From the NCBI GenBank assembly GCA_031279715.1, contig JAITHY010000185.1:1-5979 (forward strand): a stretch of 5,979 nucleotides of DNA. The letters are read 5' to 3'. The notes below the pieces were generated by a model, which ran no database searches, was not told the origin of the DNA, and worked only from the letters and a program-made list of their open reading frames with translations. A program made the position numbers and the translations under genes. Source of the DNA: Verrucomicrobiales bacterium (GTDB taxonomy: Bacteria > Verrucomicrobiota > Verrucomicrobiia > Methylacidiphilales > JAAUTS01). Shown piece after piece: positions 1 to 5,678 of this stretch (positions within the stretch are counted from its first letter, which is position 1; each line of letters opens with the position of its first letter).

Positions 1-153
1 GTGTACATTCTCCCGAAAAAACTCGACGAGGAAGTCGCCCGGCTGCACCTGAAAAAAATCGGCGTCAAGCTGACCAAACTCACCCGGCGCCAGGCCGATT
101 ATCTTGGCGTGCCCATCAATGGCCCGTACAAACCGGCGCATTACCGGTATTGA
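1..153 (+). CDS. ahcY: Adenosylhomocysteinase, C-terminal 50 residues (partial)
   Basis: This is the 3' end of S-adenosyl-L-homocysteine hydrolase, the cytosolic NAD-dependent enzyme that splits S-adenosylhomocysteine into adenosine and homocysteine in the activated methyl cycle. The frame is open from base 1 and stops at TGA 151-153. The first GTG is an internal codon, because the gene begins outside the window. The translation carries the family's very conserved tail: a segment reading LHLKKIGVKLTKLT, then QADYLGVP, then the terminal KPAHYRY. In known enzymes (KPDHYRY in human) the Lys and first Tyr of this tail reach into the neighbouring subunit and contact its NAD; both are kept here, with Ala replacing the usual Asp. 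The identification is firm although only about one ninth of the protein is visible. The stop codon is also the first three bases of a copy of the window's recurrent DNA motif. Confidence 0.96.
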   Translation: MYILPKKLDEEVARLHLKKIGVKLTKLTRRQADYLGVPINGPYKPAHYRY

Positions 154-164
154 CCGTCAGCGGC
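151..164 (-). repeat. Motif copy GCCGCTGACGGTCA at the ahcY stop codon
   Basis: The plus strand reads TGACCGTCAGCGGC, the reverse complement of a 14-mer also found exactly at 1199-1212 (inside malQ) and 5871-5884 (start of the last gene). Its first three bases are the TGA stop of ahcY, and the rest is non-coding. A copy outside coding sequence argues that codon preference alone does not explain the motif. Its function is unknown. Confidence 0.7.
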
Positions 165-231
165 GGGCATGGAGTGAGGATACGGCATGCGGAGTTCCAC
201 AAGCCCGCAATGATTTTCTGGAGTACAAATA

Positions 232-256
232 TCACGGTTTTTCGGCGTGAGTTTTT
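232..256 (+). terminator. Weak terminator-like hairpin downstream of ahcY
   Basis: TCACG (232-236) pairs with CGTGA (246-250) around a 9-nt loop, and a run of five T follows at 252-256. The stem is only five base pairs, so this is a tentative intrinsic terminator for ahcY. A second T6 run at 281-286 follows a 4-bp AGCC/GGCT pairing and could be an alternative. The rest of the 154-322 gap contains no convincing gene. Confidence 0.3.
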
Positions 257-322
257 GAGCCGGACGACGGTCAGCATGGCTTTTTTGTTGCCAGTGTCAA
301 CGTCAGTGGCGAGACTGGGCGT

Positions 323-2089
323 GTGAAAATTTCCACGGAGCAACGACGCGCTGGTTTGTTTGCGCCGGTGTTCGCCCTGCGTTCAAAGGATGATTTGGGC
401 GTGGGGGACACCAAGTCGCTGACGGTGATGATGGAGTGGTGCGCGCGGCATGGTTTTTCCGTTTTGCAGGTGTTGCCGATTAACGAGACAAGTGATGACA
501 ACAGCCCGTACAACGCCATCAGCAGCGTCGCGCTGGACATTACCACGCTGACGGTGACGCCGGACACGGTGCCCGGATTGGCGGAGAAAATTTTCGCGGA
601 AGTTTGCCCGGCGTCAGCGGTGGAGAAGTTGCGCGAGGGGCCGGTGCGGTACCGGGCGGTGAAAAAATTAAAATGGGAATTGTGTGAGCGGGCGTTTGGG
701 CATTTTGAAAAGATGAGGAATAAATCCGCTGACGCCCAGCGGGAGCAATTCGCCAAATTCATTGAGAAAGAAAAATCGTGGCTGGCGGATTACGTGTTGT
801 TTCGGGCGTTGATGGAGTTGAACGGCAGCGTGCCGACTTGGGAACGCTGGCAAGTTGAGCATCGTTCACCGTCAGCGGCGCGTGACTGGGCGGGGTCATT
901 GTCAGCGGCGGCGCGGAAAAAACTCGCCAGGCGGGAGCGGTTTTTCGCCTTTGTACAATGGCTGTTGTTTGCGCAATGGTCGGCGGTGCGCGCTGACGGT
1001 GACAGACTCGGCGTGGCGTTGATGGGTGACCTGCCGTTTGGCGTAAGCCGGCACAGCGCGGACGTGTGGGCGCGGCGGGAGAATTTTGATTTGCGCTGGA
1101 GCGGAGGGGCGCCGCCGGAGACCTTTTTCCAGCCGGATGAGTTTACGAAAAAATGGGGGCAGAATTGGGGGATGCCGCTGTATGACTGGTCATTCATGGC
1201 CGCTGACGGTCACGCGTGGTGGCGGCAGCGGGTGCGGCAGGTGAGCCGTTTTTTCCGAGTGTTTCGTGTGGACCATATTTTGGGATTTTATCGTTTTTAC
1301 GCGTTCCCGTGGCGTCCGGAGGAAAATTCTGTTTACGCGCCGCTGACAGTCACGGAGGCGGAGAAGCGGGCGGGCGCGCTGCCGCGATTTTTTCCGCATG
1401 ATGACGAGACGGAGGAATCGCGGGCGGCGAATTGTACTCATGGCGAGGCGTTGATTGAGATGTTAAAGGACGCTGCCGGTGACAGCATTATCGTCGGTGA
1501 GGATTTGGGTGTGGTGCCGGTTTATGTGCGTCCCTCGCTGACGAGGCTCAATGTCAGCGGGTTTAAGATTCCGCTGTTCGAGCGTGATGAGGCGAGCCGT
1601 GAGTATTTGCCGCCGGAGGAATATCCACCGCTGTCGGTGGCGACGCTGGCGACGCATGACCATGAGACGATGGCGGGGATGTGGGAGTCGTGGTGGCGGG
1701 AATTTGCGCGCTCGCGGGAATTGGCAAAACTGCCGGACGCTGATGTTGAGCTGGTGCAACAGGGAACTTGCGCGAGTTGGGAATTGTATCGCACGCAACG
1801 TTTTGGCCGTTTGGGTGACCGGGTGCCGCTGAGCGTCAGCGACTATGAACCGACGGTGCGCGAGGCGTTGTGCCGCCGGTTGTTGGAGAGTAAATCATGG
1901 TTGGCGATGCTGATGGTGACGGATTTATTCGGCATGAAAATTCGTTTCAACGTGCCCGGCCCCGTGGCGGAGAGTAATTGGTCGGAGCGGCTGCCGTTCA
2001 ACGTGGAAGACGTCGCTGATGATGAGCGGCGCAAAGAAATCACCGGATTTATTGAGCGCTTAATCGAAAGCGCCGGGCGCAAGGGTTAA
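323..2089 (+). CDS. malQ: 4-alpha-glucanotransferase (amylomaltase, GH77)
   Basis: This cytosolic disproportionating enzyme transfers alpha-1,4-glucan segments between maltodextrins, usually in glycogen or maltodextrin metabolism. The 588-residue protein opens with the family's RRAGLFAPVFALRS and DLGVGD and contains SPYNAISS. The three catalytic carboxylates are recognisable: the nucleophile Asp317 in FRVDHILGFYR, the acid/base Glu393 in GEDLGVVP, and Asp446 in THDHET. GVALMGDLPFGVS (Asp236), GGAPPETFF and KWGQNWGMPLYDW match the longer type of the family. The C-terminus has the expected FNVPGPVAESNWSERLP. Classic amylomaltases are near 500 residues, so this is a long but intact form. GTG at 323 is the only sensible start: the frame extends back to a stop at 248-250 but offers no other ATG or GTG, and there is no good Shine-Dalgarno. 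A weak promoter-like pair, TTGCCA (288-293) and GAGACT (311-316), lies just upstream. Twelve of the window's 22 motif heptamers fall in this gene. The stop overlaps that of the convergent gene. Confidence 0.96.
   Translation: MKISTEQRRAGLFAPVFALRSKDDLGVGDTKSLTVMMEWCARHGFSVLQVLPINETSDDNSPYNAISSVALDITTLTVTPDTVPGLAEKIFAEVCPASAVEKLREGPVRYRAVKKLKWELCERAFGHFEKMRNKSADAQREQFAKFIEKEKSWLADYVLFRALMELNGSVPTWERWQVEHRSPSAARDWAGSLSAAARKKLARRERFFAFVQWLLFAQWSAVRADGDRLGVALMGDLPFGVSRHSADVWARRENFDLRWSGGAPPETFFQPDEFTKKWGQNWGMPLYDWSFMAADGHAWWRQRVRQVSRFFRVFRVDHILGFYRFYAFPWRPEENSVYAPLTVTEAEKRAGALPRFFPHDDETEESRAANCTHGEALIEMLKDAAGDSIIVGEDLGVVPVYVRPSLTRLNVSGFKIPLFERDEASREYLPPEEYPPLSVATLATHDHETMAGMWESWWREFARSRELAKLPDADVELVQQGTCASWELYRTQRFGRLGDRVPLSVSDYEPTVREALCRRLLESKSWLAMLMVTDLFGMKIRFNVPGPVAESNWSERLPFNVEDVADDERRKEITGFIERLIESAGRKG
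417..1841. repeat. Dense cluster of CGCTGAC/GTCAGCG motifs inside malQ
   Basis: Heptamer copies start at 417, 546, 727, 991, 1201, 1341 and 1536 (as CGCTGAC) and at 613, 871, 901, 1553 and 1835 (as GTCAGCG). Full 12-mer matches to CGCTGACGSTSA are at 417-428, 546-557, 991-1002 and 1201-1212, and in reverse at 866-877 and 1830-1841. The encoded peptides differ with frame and orientation: Leu-Thr-Val at 417 and 546, Ala-Asp-Gly at 991 and 1201, Pro-Ser-Ala at 866, and Val-Ser-Gly at 1553. What is conserved is therefore the DNA string and not the peptide. The role is unknown. Confidence 0.75.
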
Positions 2090-3030
2090 AACCGCCGCAT
2101 GTCCGACGGGCTTGGGATGCTGTTCAAATCTCGTAATGTTGGGCGATGCGCCGCGGGGGGGGGGCTTTTTTGACGGTCCAGTTGCTTCAAAAAATTCGCC
2201 GCTTGCGTGGAGGAGAACGGGGTGCCGGTCCGCGCCGGGTTATTAGTTGGAAAGGATGAAGGCATCACTGTCAGTGTGTGTGGGGGCGTTGGAATAGGGG
2301 AGGCCGGTGGCTGGGCGCTTAGACCGATGGCGGGGTTGGGGAGTTGATGGCTGGCGGGTGAGGGAGTTTTTGGCGCGGGGGTGGCGCTGATGGAGTTCCA
2401 CGGGGTTGTGTTTGAGGGCGGTTTGTTGTGCGGTTGCGCGGGGTTGTAATGGGAGGCGTCGGGTTGTCCGTTTGATGTGTCGGTGAATGGCAGCGGGTTT
2501 TGCCTTGGTTGCGATAATTCGGGCAGGTTGATGATGGAGTTTGAGCCGGACAAGCTCAGGCGTCCGTTCGGGAAGTTTAACTGGCTGGTTGATGGGCCGG
2601 AGCCGCTGAACATGGGGTTGGCGGCTTTGGAGTGGTCAAATGGATTGGTGTTGCTGAGCGTCAGCGCCTTTTGCTGACGCTCGAATTCCTGCTGAAGAAA
2701 CTGGTTCGTCTGTTCCCGCTGTTTTTGCCGCGAAAGATTTTTCTCCTCCTGTTGTTTTTTCTGCAATTCCATTATCCCGTTCACCAGCCAATCCTTGTTT
2801 TTTCCCGCTGTTCCTGTCGTCGCCGGGCGCGGGTGGGAGAAGGCGGAGCTTTCGGGCAGGGAGGCGTCAGTGTGGTCGGGCTGGAAAAGTTGGCCGGTAA
2901 TTTTTGATGTGCTGCCGGATGGATCCAGCGCCGGCAAATCCAATATTTGTTTTTCAGCGGGAGTTTCTTCCGCGCTGACGCTCAGAGCGCCCAAGCACAG
3001 GGTCAACATCAGCAGGCATGCCCGTTTCAT
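2086..3030 (-). CDS. Secreted proline-rich protein of unknown function
   Basis: I do not recognise this 314-residue protein. It has a clear Sec signal peptide: MKR, then a hydrophobic stretch to about residue 17, with a likely cleavage after Ala20 (Val-Ser-Ala before Glu-Glu). An export or periplasmic location is therefore inferred. Residues 80-86 read DWLVNGI and are followed by a charged Lys/Gln/Glu-rich segment (about 86-123) that could form a coiled coil. From about 125 to the end it is low-complexity and rich in Pro, Ser, Asn and Thr, so probably disordered; it ends LNSIPSPSDMRRF. ATG 3030 is chosen because it starts the signal peptide and lies directly behind a good promoter. The open frame continues upstream to 3867, but that part is antisense to the transporter gene and reads like shadow sequence. 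There is no Shine-Dalgarno before this ATG. A C10 tract encodes Pro290-292, near the end. The gene converges on malQ and diverges from the SulP gene. Confidence 0.8.
   Translation of the reverse strand: MKRACLLMLTLCLGALSVSAEETPAEKQILDLPALDPSGSTSKITGQLFQPDHTDASLPESSAFSHPRPATTGTAGKNKDWLVNGIMELQKKQQEEKNLSRQKQREQTNQFLQQEFERQQKALTLSNTNPFDHSKAANPMFSGSGPSTSQLNFPNGRLSLSGSNSIINLPELSQPRQNPLPFTDTSNGQPDASHYNPAQPHNKPPSNTTPWNSISATPAPKTPSPASHQLPNPAIGLSAQPPASPIPTPPHTLTVMPSSFPTNNPARTGTPFSSTQAANFLKQLDRQKSPPPAAHRPTLRDLNSIPSPSDMRRF
2155..2164 (-). repeat. C10 homopolymer (G10 on plus) within the secreted-protein gene
   Basis: Ten consecutive G on the plus strand (C on the coding strand), preceded on the coding strand by AAAAAAG. 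It covers the end of Ser289 and Pro290-292. Gain of one base would replace the last 22 residues and extend the reading frame past the malQ stop to a TAA near 2060. Loss of one base would stop translation about 10 codons later. Confidence 0.85.
2653..2682. repeat. Facing motif copies forming a perfect 10-bp hairpin
   Basis: GAGCGTCAGC (2656-2665) and GCTGACGCTC (2673-2682) are perfect inverted repeats separated by seven bases (GCCTTTT). The left copy extends to the 14-mer GCTGAGCGTCAGCG (2653-2666), which is identical to 1828-1841 in malQ. The hairpin lies within the coding region of the minus-strand gene, around codons 117-125, so it would form in the middle of that mRNA. There is no T-run that would make it a terminator. 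Confidence 0.7.
2972..2990 (+). repeat. Motif copy CGCTGACGCTCAG in the signal-peptide region
   Basis: CGCTGACGCTCAG at 2973-2985 is the reverse complement of 13 of the 14 bases repeated at 1828-1841 and 2653-2666. It is flanked by GCGCT and AGCGC, giving a small 5-bp inverted repeat. On the coding (minus) strand it spells Leu-Ser-Val-Ser-Ala at the predicted signal-peptidase site. Confidence 0.65.
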
Positions 3031-3036
3031 GCGCAC

Positions 3037-3065
3037 AATATAAACCGGCACGCCCGGCGGGTCAA
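3037..3065 (-). promoter_or_regulatory. Sigma70-type promoter, TTGACC-17-TATATT, likely leaderless
   Basis: On the minus strand, TTGACC (plus 3060-3065) and TATATT (plus 3037-3042) are separated by exactly 17 bases. Each hexamer matches five of six consensus positions (TTGACA, TATAAT). The -10 ends six bases before the ATG at 3030-3028, so initiation seven bases downstream would fall on the A of the start codon. No Shine-Dalgarno is present. It drives the secreted-protein gene, away from the transporter gene. Confidence 0.75.
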
Positions 3066-3120
3066 TGGGCAAACGCCCGGCAGTAAGCGCTGGCGTGATG
3101 ATTTTTTTCTGGCATAACTG

Positions 3121-4842
3121 ATGGGGATGAGGCGCGCGCTCACTGAACGTTTGTTTCGCTGGATGCCCGGTTTGCCGGAGTTGGCTCATTATCAGCGGGC
3201 GGATTTGCGCCCGGATGTGCTCGCGGGCCTGTCTGTGGCGGCGGTGGCGCTGCCGGTGAGCATCGCGTACGCGCAACTGGCGGGGTTTAGTCCCGTCGTG
3301 GGATTGTACAGCACGATTTTTCCCATGATGGCGTATGCGCTGTTTGGCTCCTCGCGGCAACTTATCATGGGGCCGGACGCGGCGACTTGCGCGATGATTG
3401 CGGCGACGCTTGCTCCGCTGGCGGCGATGGGGAGCGGGCAATATTTGTCCTTCGCGGTGACGCTGACGTTGCTGGCGGGTTTGTTTTGTGTCATTGCGGG
3501 GAAATGCGGGCTGGGTTTTTTCGCCGATTTTTTGTCGTGGCCGATTTTGATGGGCTTGTTGAACGGTGTGGGGATTAACATCATGATCAGCCAGCTTGGC
3601 AAAGTCACCAGGCTCTCCCTGCAAGGGCGCGGCGTCATCAGCCAGATGGAGTCGTTTGCGCAACAACTGCCCGCCGCGCACTGGCCGACGGTGGCGCTGG
3701 CGCTTGGCTCGCTGGCGGTGTTCCTCGTTATTAAATACGCCACGCCCCGGCTGCCCGCGCCGTTGGTCGCCATGGTTACGGCGGTCATTGTCAGCGGCGT
3801 GTTTGGCGTGTCGCGCCACGGCGTCGCCGTGGTCGGGGAAATTTCCTCCGCGTTGCCCAAGTTGCACCTGCCCGCGCTGCCGCCGCCGGATTCTGTCGGC
3901 TCGCTGGTCACCGGCGCGGCCGGGCTGGCGTTGATTAGTTTTTGCAGCGCGATGTCCACGTGCCGCGGTTTTGCGGCGAAGAACGGTTATGACATTGACG
4001 CCAACCGTGAATTTGTCGCGCTGGGTGTGTGTGATATTGCCTCGGCATTCTCACAAGGGTTCGCCATCAGCGGCGCGGACTCGCGCACGGCGGTGAACGA
4101 CAGCGTCGGCGGCAAGACCCGGCTGGTTTCCATCGTTGCGGCGTTGACGGTGTTGCTGGCGCTGTTCCTGTTTACCAAACTCATCGCGCTTATCCCGACG
4201 GCGACATTGGGGGCGATACTTATCGGCTCATCGCTGGGGCTGATGAACTTCCGGCAGATTTGGAATTTGCGCCGTTACAGCCGCGCGGAGTTCAATATCG
4301 CGCTGGCGACGCTGGCGGGCGTGGTGCTGATTGGCGTGATGGAAGGAATCCTGCTGGCGGTGACGCTGGCGCTGGTGCGTTTTTTGTCACGGATAGCGCG
4401 CCCGCCGGACCATGAGTTGGGGCGCATCGCGGGAATGGACGGTTTTTATGAACTGGCGCACTACGCCGGGGCGAGGGCCGTGCCGGGCCTGCTCATCTAT
4501 CGTTTCGAGTCGCCGCTGACATTCTTCAACGCGGACTATTTTCGCCAGCGCGTGTTGCAACTGGTCACCGCCGCGCAAGAGCCGGTGCGGTGGGTGTTGA
4601 TTGACGCCGTGTCCATCACTGACAGTGACATTACAGGGATGCTGGCGGTGAAGCGGCTGGAAGGGGAGCTGCGCTCGCGGCACATTCGGCTGGCGGTGGC
4701 GGGCCGCGAGGCGGAGTTCAGGGAATGGCTGACGGACAGAGGCTTGTCTGTGAAGGACGTCAACCTCACCCTGTATCCCTCCCGGCATATCGCGCTGGCG
4801 GAGTACCAGAGGGAGCACCCCAATCTCAACGCGCAAAATTAA
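3121..4842 (+). CDS. SulP-family inorganic anion transporter with C-terminal STAS domain
   Basis: This is an inner-membrane anion carrier of the SLC26/SulP family. Members carry sulfate, bicarbonate, chloride or dicarboxylates, and the substrate cannot be read from the sequence. The protein is 573 residues, a normal length. The first membrane region holds the family signature VALPVSIAYAQLAG followed by GLYS (residues about 42-64), then FGSSRQLIMGPDAAT (75-89). Further hydrophobic segments continue to about residue 425, fitting the family's two-inverted-repeat transmembrane fold. From about 445 to 565 is a cytoplasmic STAS domain: YRFESPLTFFNADYFR (about 460-475), then VLIDAVSITDSDITG (492-506), the usual conserved loop. 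A stop at 3115-3117 fixes the upstream limit. ATG 3121 and ATG 3127 are both possible starts, with no Shine-Dalgarno before either. CATAAC (3113-3118) resembles a -10 element but the -35 is poor. It is divergent from the secreted-protein gene and 47 bp upstream of trpC. Confidence 0.94.
   Translation: MGMRRALTERLFRWMPGLPELAHYQRADLRPDVLAGLSVAAVALPVSIAYAQLAGFSPVVGLYSTIFPMMAYALFGSSRQLIMGPDAATCAMIAATLAPLAAMGSGQYLSFAVTLTLLAGLFCVIAGKCGLGFFADFLSWPILMGLLNGVGINIMISQLGKVTRLSLQGRGVISQMESFAQQLPAAHWPTVALALGSLAVFLVIKYATPRLPAPLVAMVTAVIVSGVFGVSRHGVAVVGEISSALPKLHLPALPPPDSVGSLVTGAAGLALISFCSAMSTCRGFAAKNGYDIDANREFVALGVCDIASAFSQGFAISGADSRTAVNDSVGGKTRLVSIVAALTVLLALFLFTKLIALIPTATLGAILIGSSLGLMNFRQIWNLRRYSRAEFNIALATLAGVVLIGVMEGILLAVTLALVRFLSRIARPPDHELGRIAGMDGFYELAHYAGARAVPGLLIYRFESPLTFFNADYFRQRVLQLVTAAQEPVRWVLIDAVSITDSDITGMLAVKRLEGELRSRHIRLAVAGREAEFREWLTDRGLSVKDVNLTLYPSRHIALAEYQREHPNLNAQN
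3783..3799 (+). repeat. Exact 17-bp repeat shared with malQ
   Basis: GGTCATTGTCAGCGGCG here is identical to 894-910 in malQ. Here the frame gives Val-Ile-Val-Ser-Gly; in malQ it gives Ser-Leu-Ser-Ala-Ala. The shared unit is therefore nucleotide sequence and contains the GTCAGCG core. The 10-mer ATTGTCAGCG recurs a third time at 5911-5920. Confidence 0.7.
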
Positions 4843-4851
4843 CTTGCGTCA

Positions 4852-4881
4852 TTGCCAGCCGCCCGGATTATGCGTTAGGAT
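4852..4881 (+). promoter_or_regulatory. Possible trpC promoter overlapping its ribosome binding site
   Basis: TTGCCA (4852-4857, five of six to the -35 consensus) and TAGGAT (4876-4881, four of six to the -10) are 18 bases apart. The AGGA inside the -10 (4877-4880) is nine bases before the trpC ATG and could instead serve as a Shine-Dalgarno. If the promoter is used, initiation would fall at about 4888-4890, leaving no room for an AGGA leader. The two readings exclude each other on one transcript: either AGGA works on a transcript from upstream (for example SulP read-through), or trpC starts leaderless. Confidence 0.4.
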
Positions 4882-4889
4882 AACCGCCC

Positions 4890-5678
4890 ATGGCGGAAAT
4901 TTTTCACGATAAATTGACGGAGATTTTGCAATCAAAGCAAGCGGAGATTGAACGCCTGCGTCCGCACGCGGCGGAGTTGCGGCGCCTGGCGTTGGCGCGG
5001 GATGACTTTCGCGGGTTTCGGCGGGCGTTGTTTCAGCCGGGGAATGTGACCCTCATCGCGGAAGTAAAAAAAGCCTCGCCCTCAGCCGGCCTCATCGCCG
5101 CGGAGTTTAACCCCGTCAACCAAGCGCGCGAGTACCAACGGGGCGGGGCCGACTCCCTGTCAGTGCTGACAGATGAAAAATTTTTCCAAGGCGCGCTGCC
5201 GTTTTTGCGCGACATTCGCCAGCAAGTGGACTTACCGCTGTTGCGGAAAGATTTTATTCTGGATGAATTGCAAGTTTACGAATCGGCACTGGCCGGTGCG
5301 GACGCGATATTGCTGATAGCCGCCGCGCTCGCTGACGATGAGCTGGACCGCTTGTACAACCTTGCGCGGGACTTGCAACTGGACGTGCTGGTGGAAGTGC
5401 ACGACATGGCGGAGATGGATCGCGCGCTGGACTTGGGCGCGGACATCATCGGCATCAACAACCGGAGCCTGCGCACATTCGAGGTGTCGCTGGAAAACAC
5501 GGAACGGCTGGCCGGGGAAATTCCCGCTGACTGTCTTGGCGTGAGCGAGAGCGGCATCAAGACACCCGCTGATGTTCAGCGTTGCCGCGCGGAAGGGATC
5601 GAATGCTTCCTCATTGGCGAGGCACTGATGCGCAGCGGGGATGTACGCGGGGCGATTGCGGAATTGAAGGGGATTTGA
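4890..5678 (+). CDS. trpC: Indole-3-glycerol-phosphate synthase
   Basis: This cytosolic TIM-barrel enzyme of tryptophan synthesis closes the ring of CdRP (carboxyphenylamino-deoxyribulose phosphate) to indole-3-glycerol phosphate with loss of CO2 and water. The 262-residue length is that of a monofunctional enzyme with no fused TrpF domain. All expected catalytic and binding positions are present: Glu58 and Lys60 in AEVKKASPS, Lys120 in LLRKDFI, Glu169 in VEVHD, Asn190 in GINNR, and Glu220-Ser221 in GVSESGI. SVLTDEKFF (91-99) and the phosphate-site GEALMR near residue 245 also fit. The only oddity is Ser200 in RTFEVSL, where the family usually has Asp. ATG 4890 is supported by AGGA nine bases upstream. 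No other trp gene is visible; the gene follows the SulP gene after 47 bp and could be read with it or from its own candidate promoter. Confidence 0.97.
   Translation: MAEIFHDKLTEILQSKQAEIERLRPHAAELRRLALARDDFRGFRRALFQPGNVTLIAEVKKASPSAGLIAAEFNPVNQAREYQRGGADSLSVLTDEKFFQGALPFLRDIRQQVDLPLLRKDFILDELQVYESALAGADAILLIAAALADDELDRLYNLARDLQLDVLVEVHDMAEMDRALDLGADIIGINNRSLRTFEVSLENTERLAGEIPADCLGVSESGIKTPADVQRCRAEGIECFLIGEALMRSGDVRGAIAELKGI

Noticed and set aside
271..762. 163-residue minus-strand open frame
   Set aside because: Antisense to the conserved N-terminal region of malQ, with no recognisable domain or ribosome site.
1551..1832. 93-residue plus-strand frame within malQ
   Set aside because: Arg/Trp/Cys-rich out-of-frame translation of malQ; the malQ frame here carries the catalytic Asp446 motif.
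417..1841. CRISPR array or tandem repeat
   Set aside because: Copies are irregularly spaced, in both orientations and embedded in coding sequence; there are no regular spacers.
2164..2171. AAAAAAG on the minus strand as a programmed -1 frameshift site
   Set aside because: The heptamer is not in the X-XXY-YYZ register of the reading frame, and the frame it would give ends shortly afterwards.
3031..3867. Upstream extension of the minus-strand open frame (to 593 residues)
   Set aside because: It is antisense to the well-supported SulP gene, its translation is a His/Arg/Gln-rich string typical of a shadow frame, and a signal peptide with a promoter begins at 3030.
3192..3959. 255-residue minus-strand open frame
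   Set aside because: Entirely antisense to SulP transmembrane codons; high Ala/Ser/Thr composition mirrors the complement, and no start signals or family features are seen.
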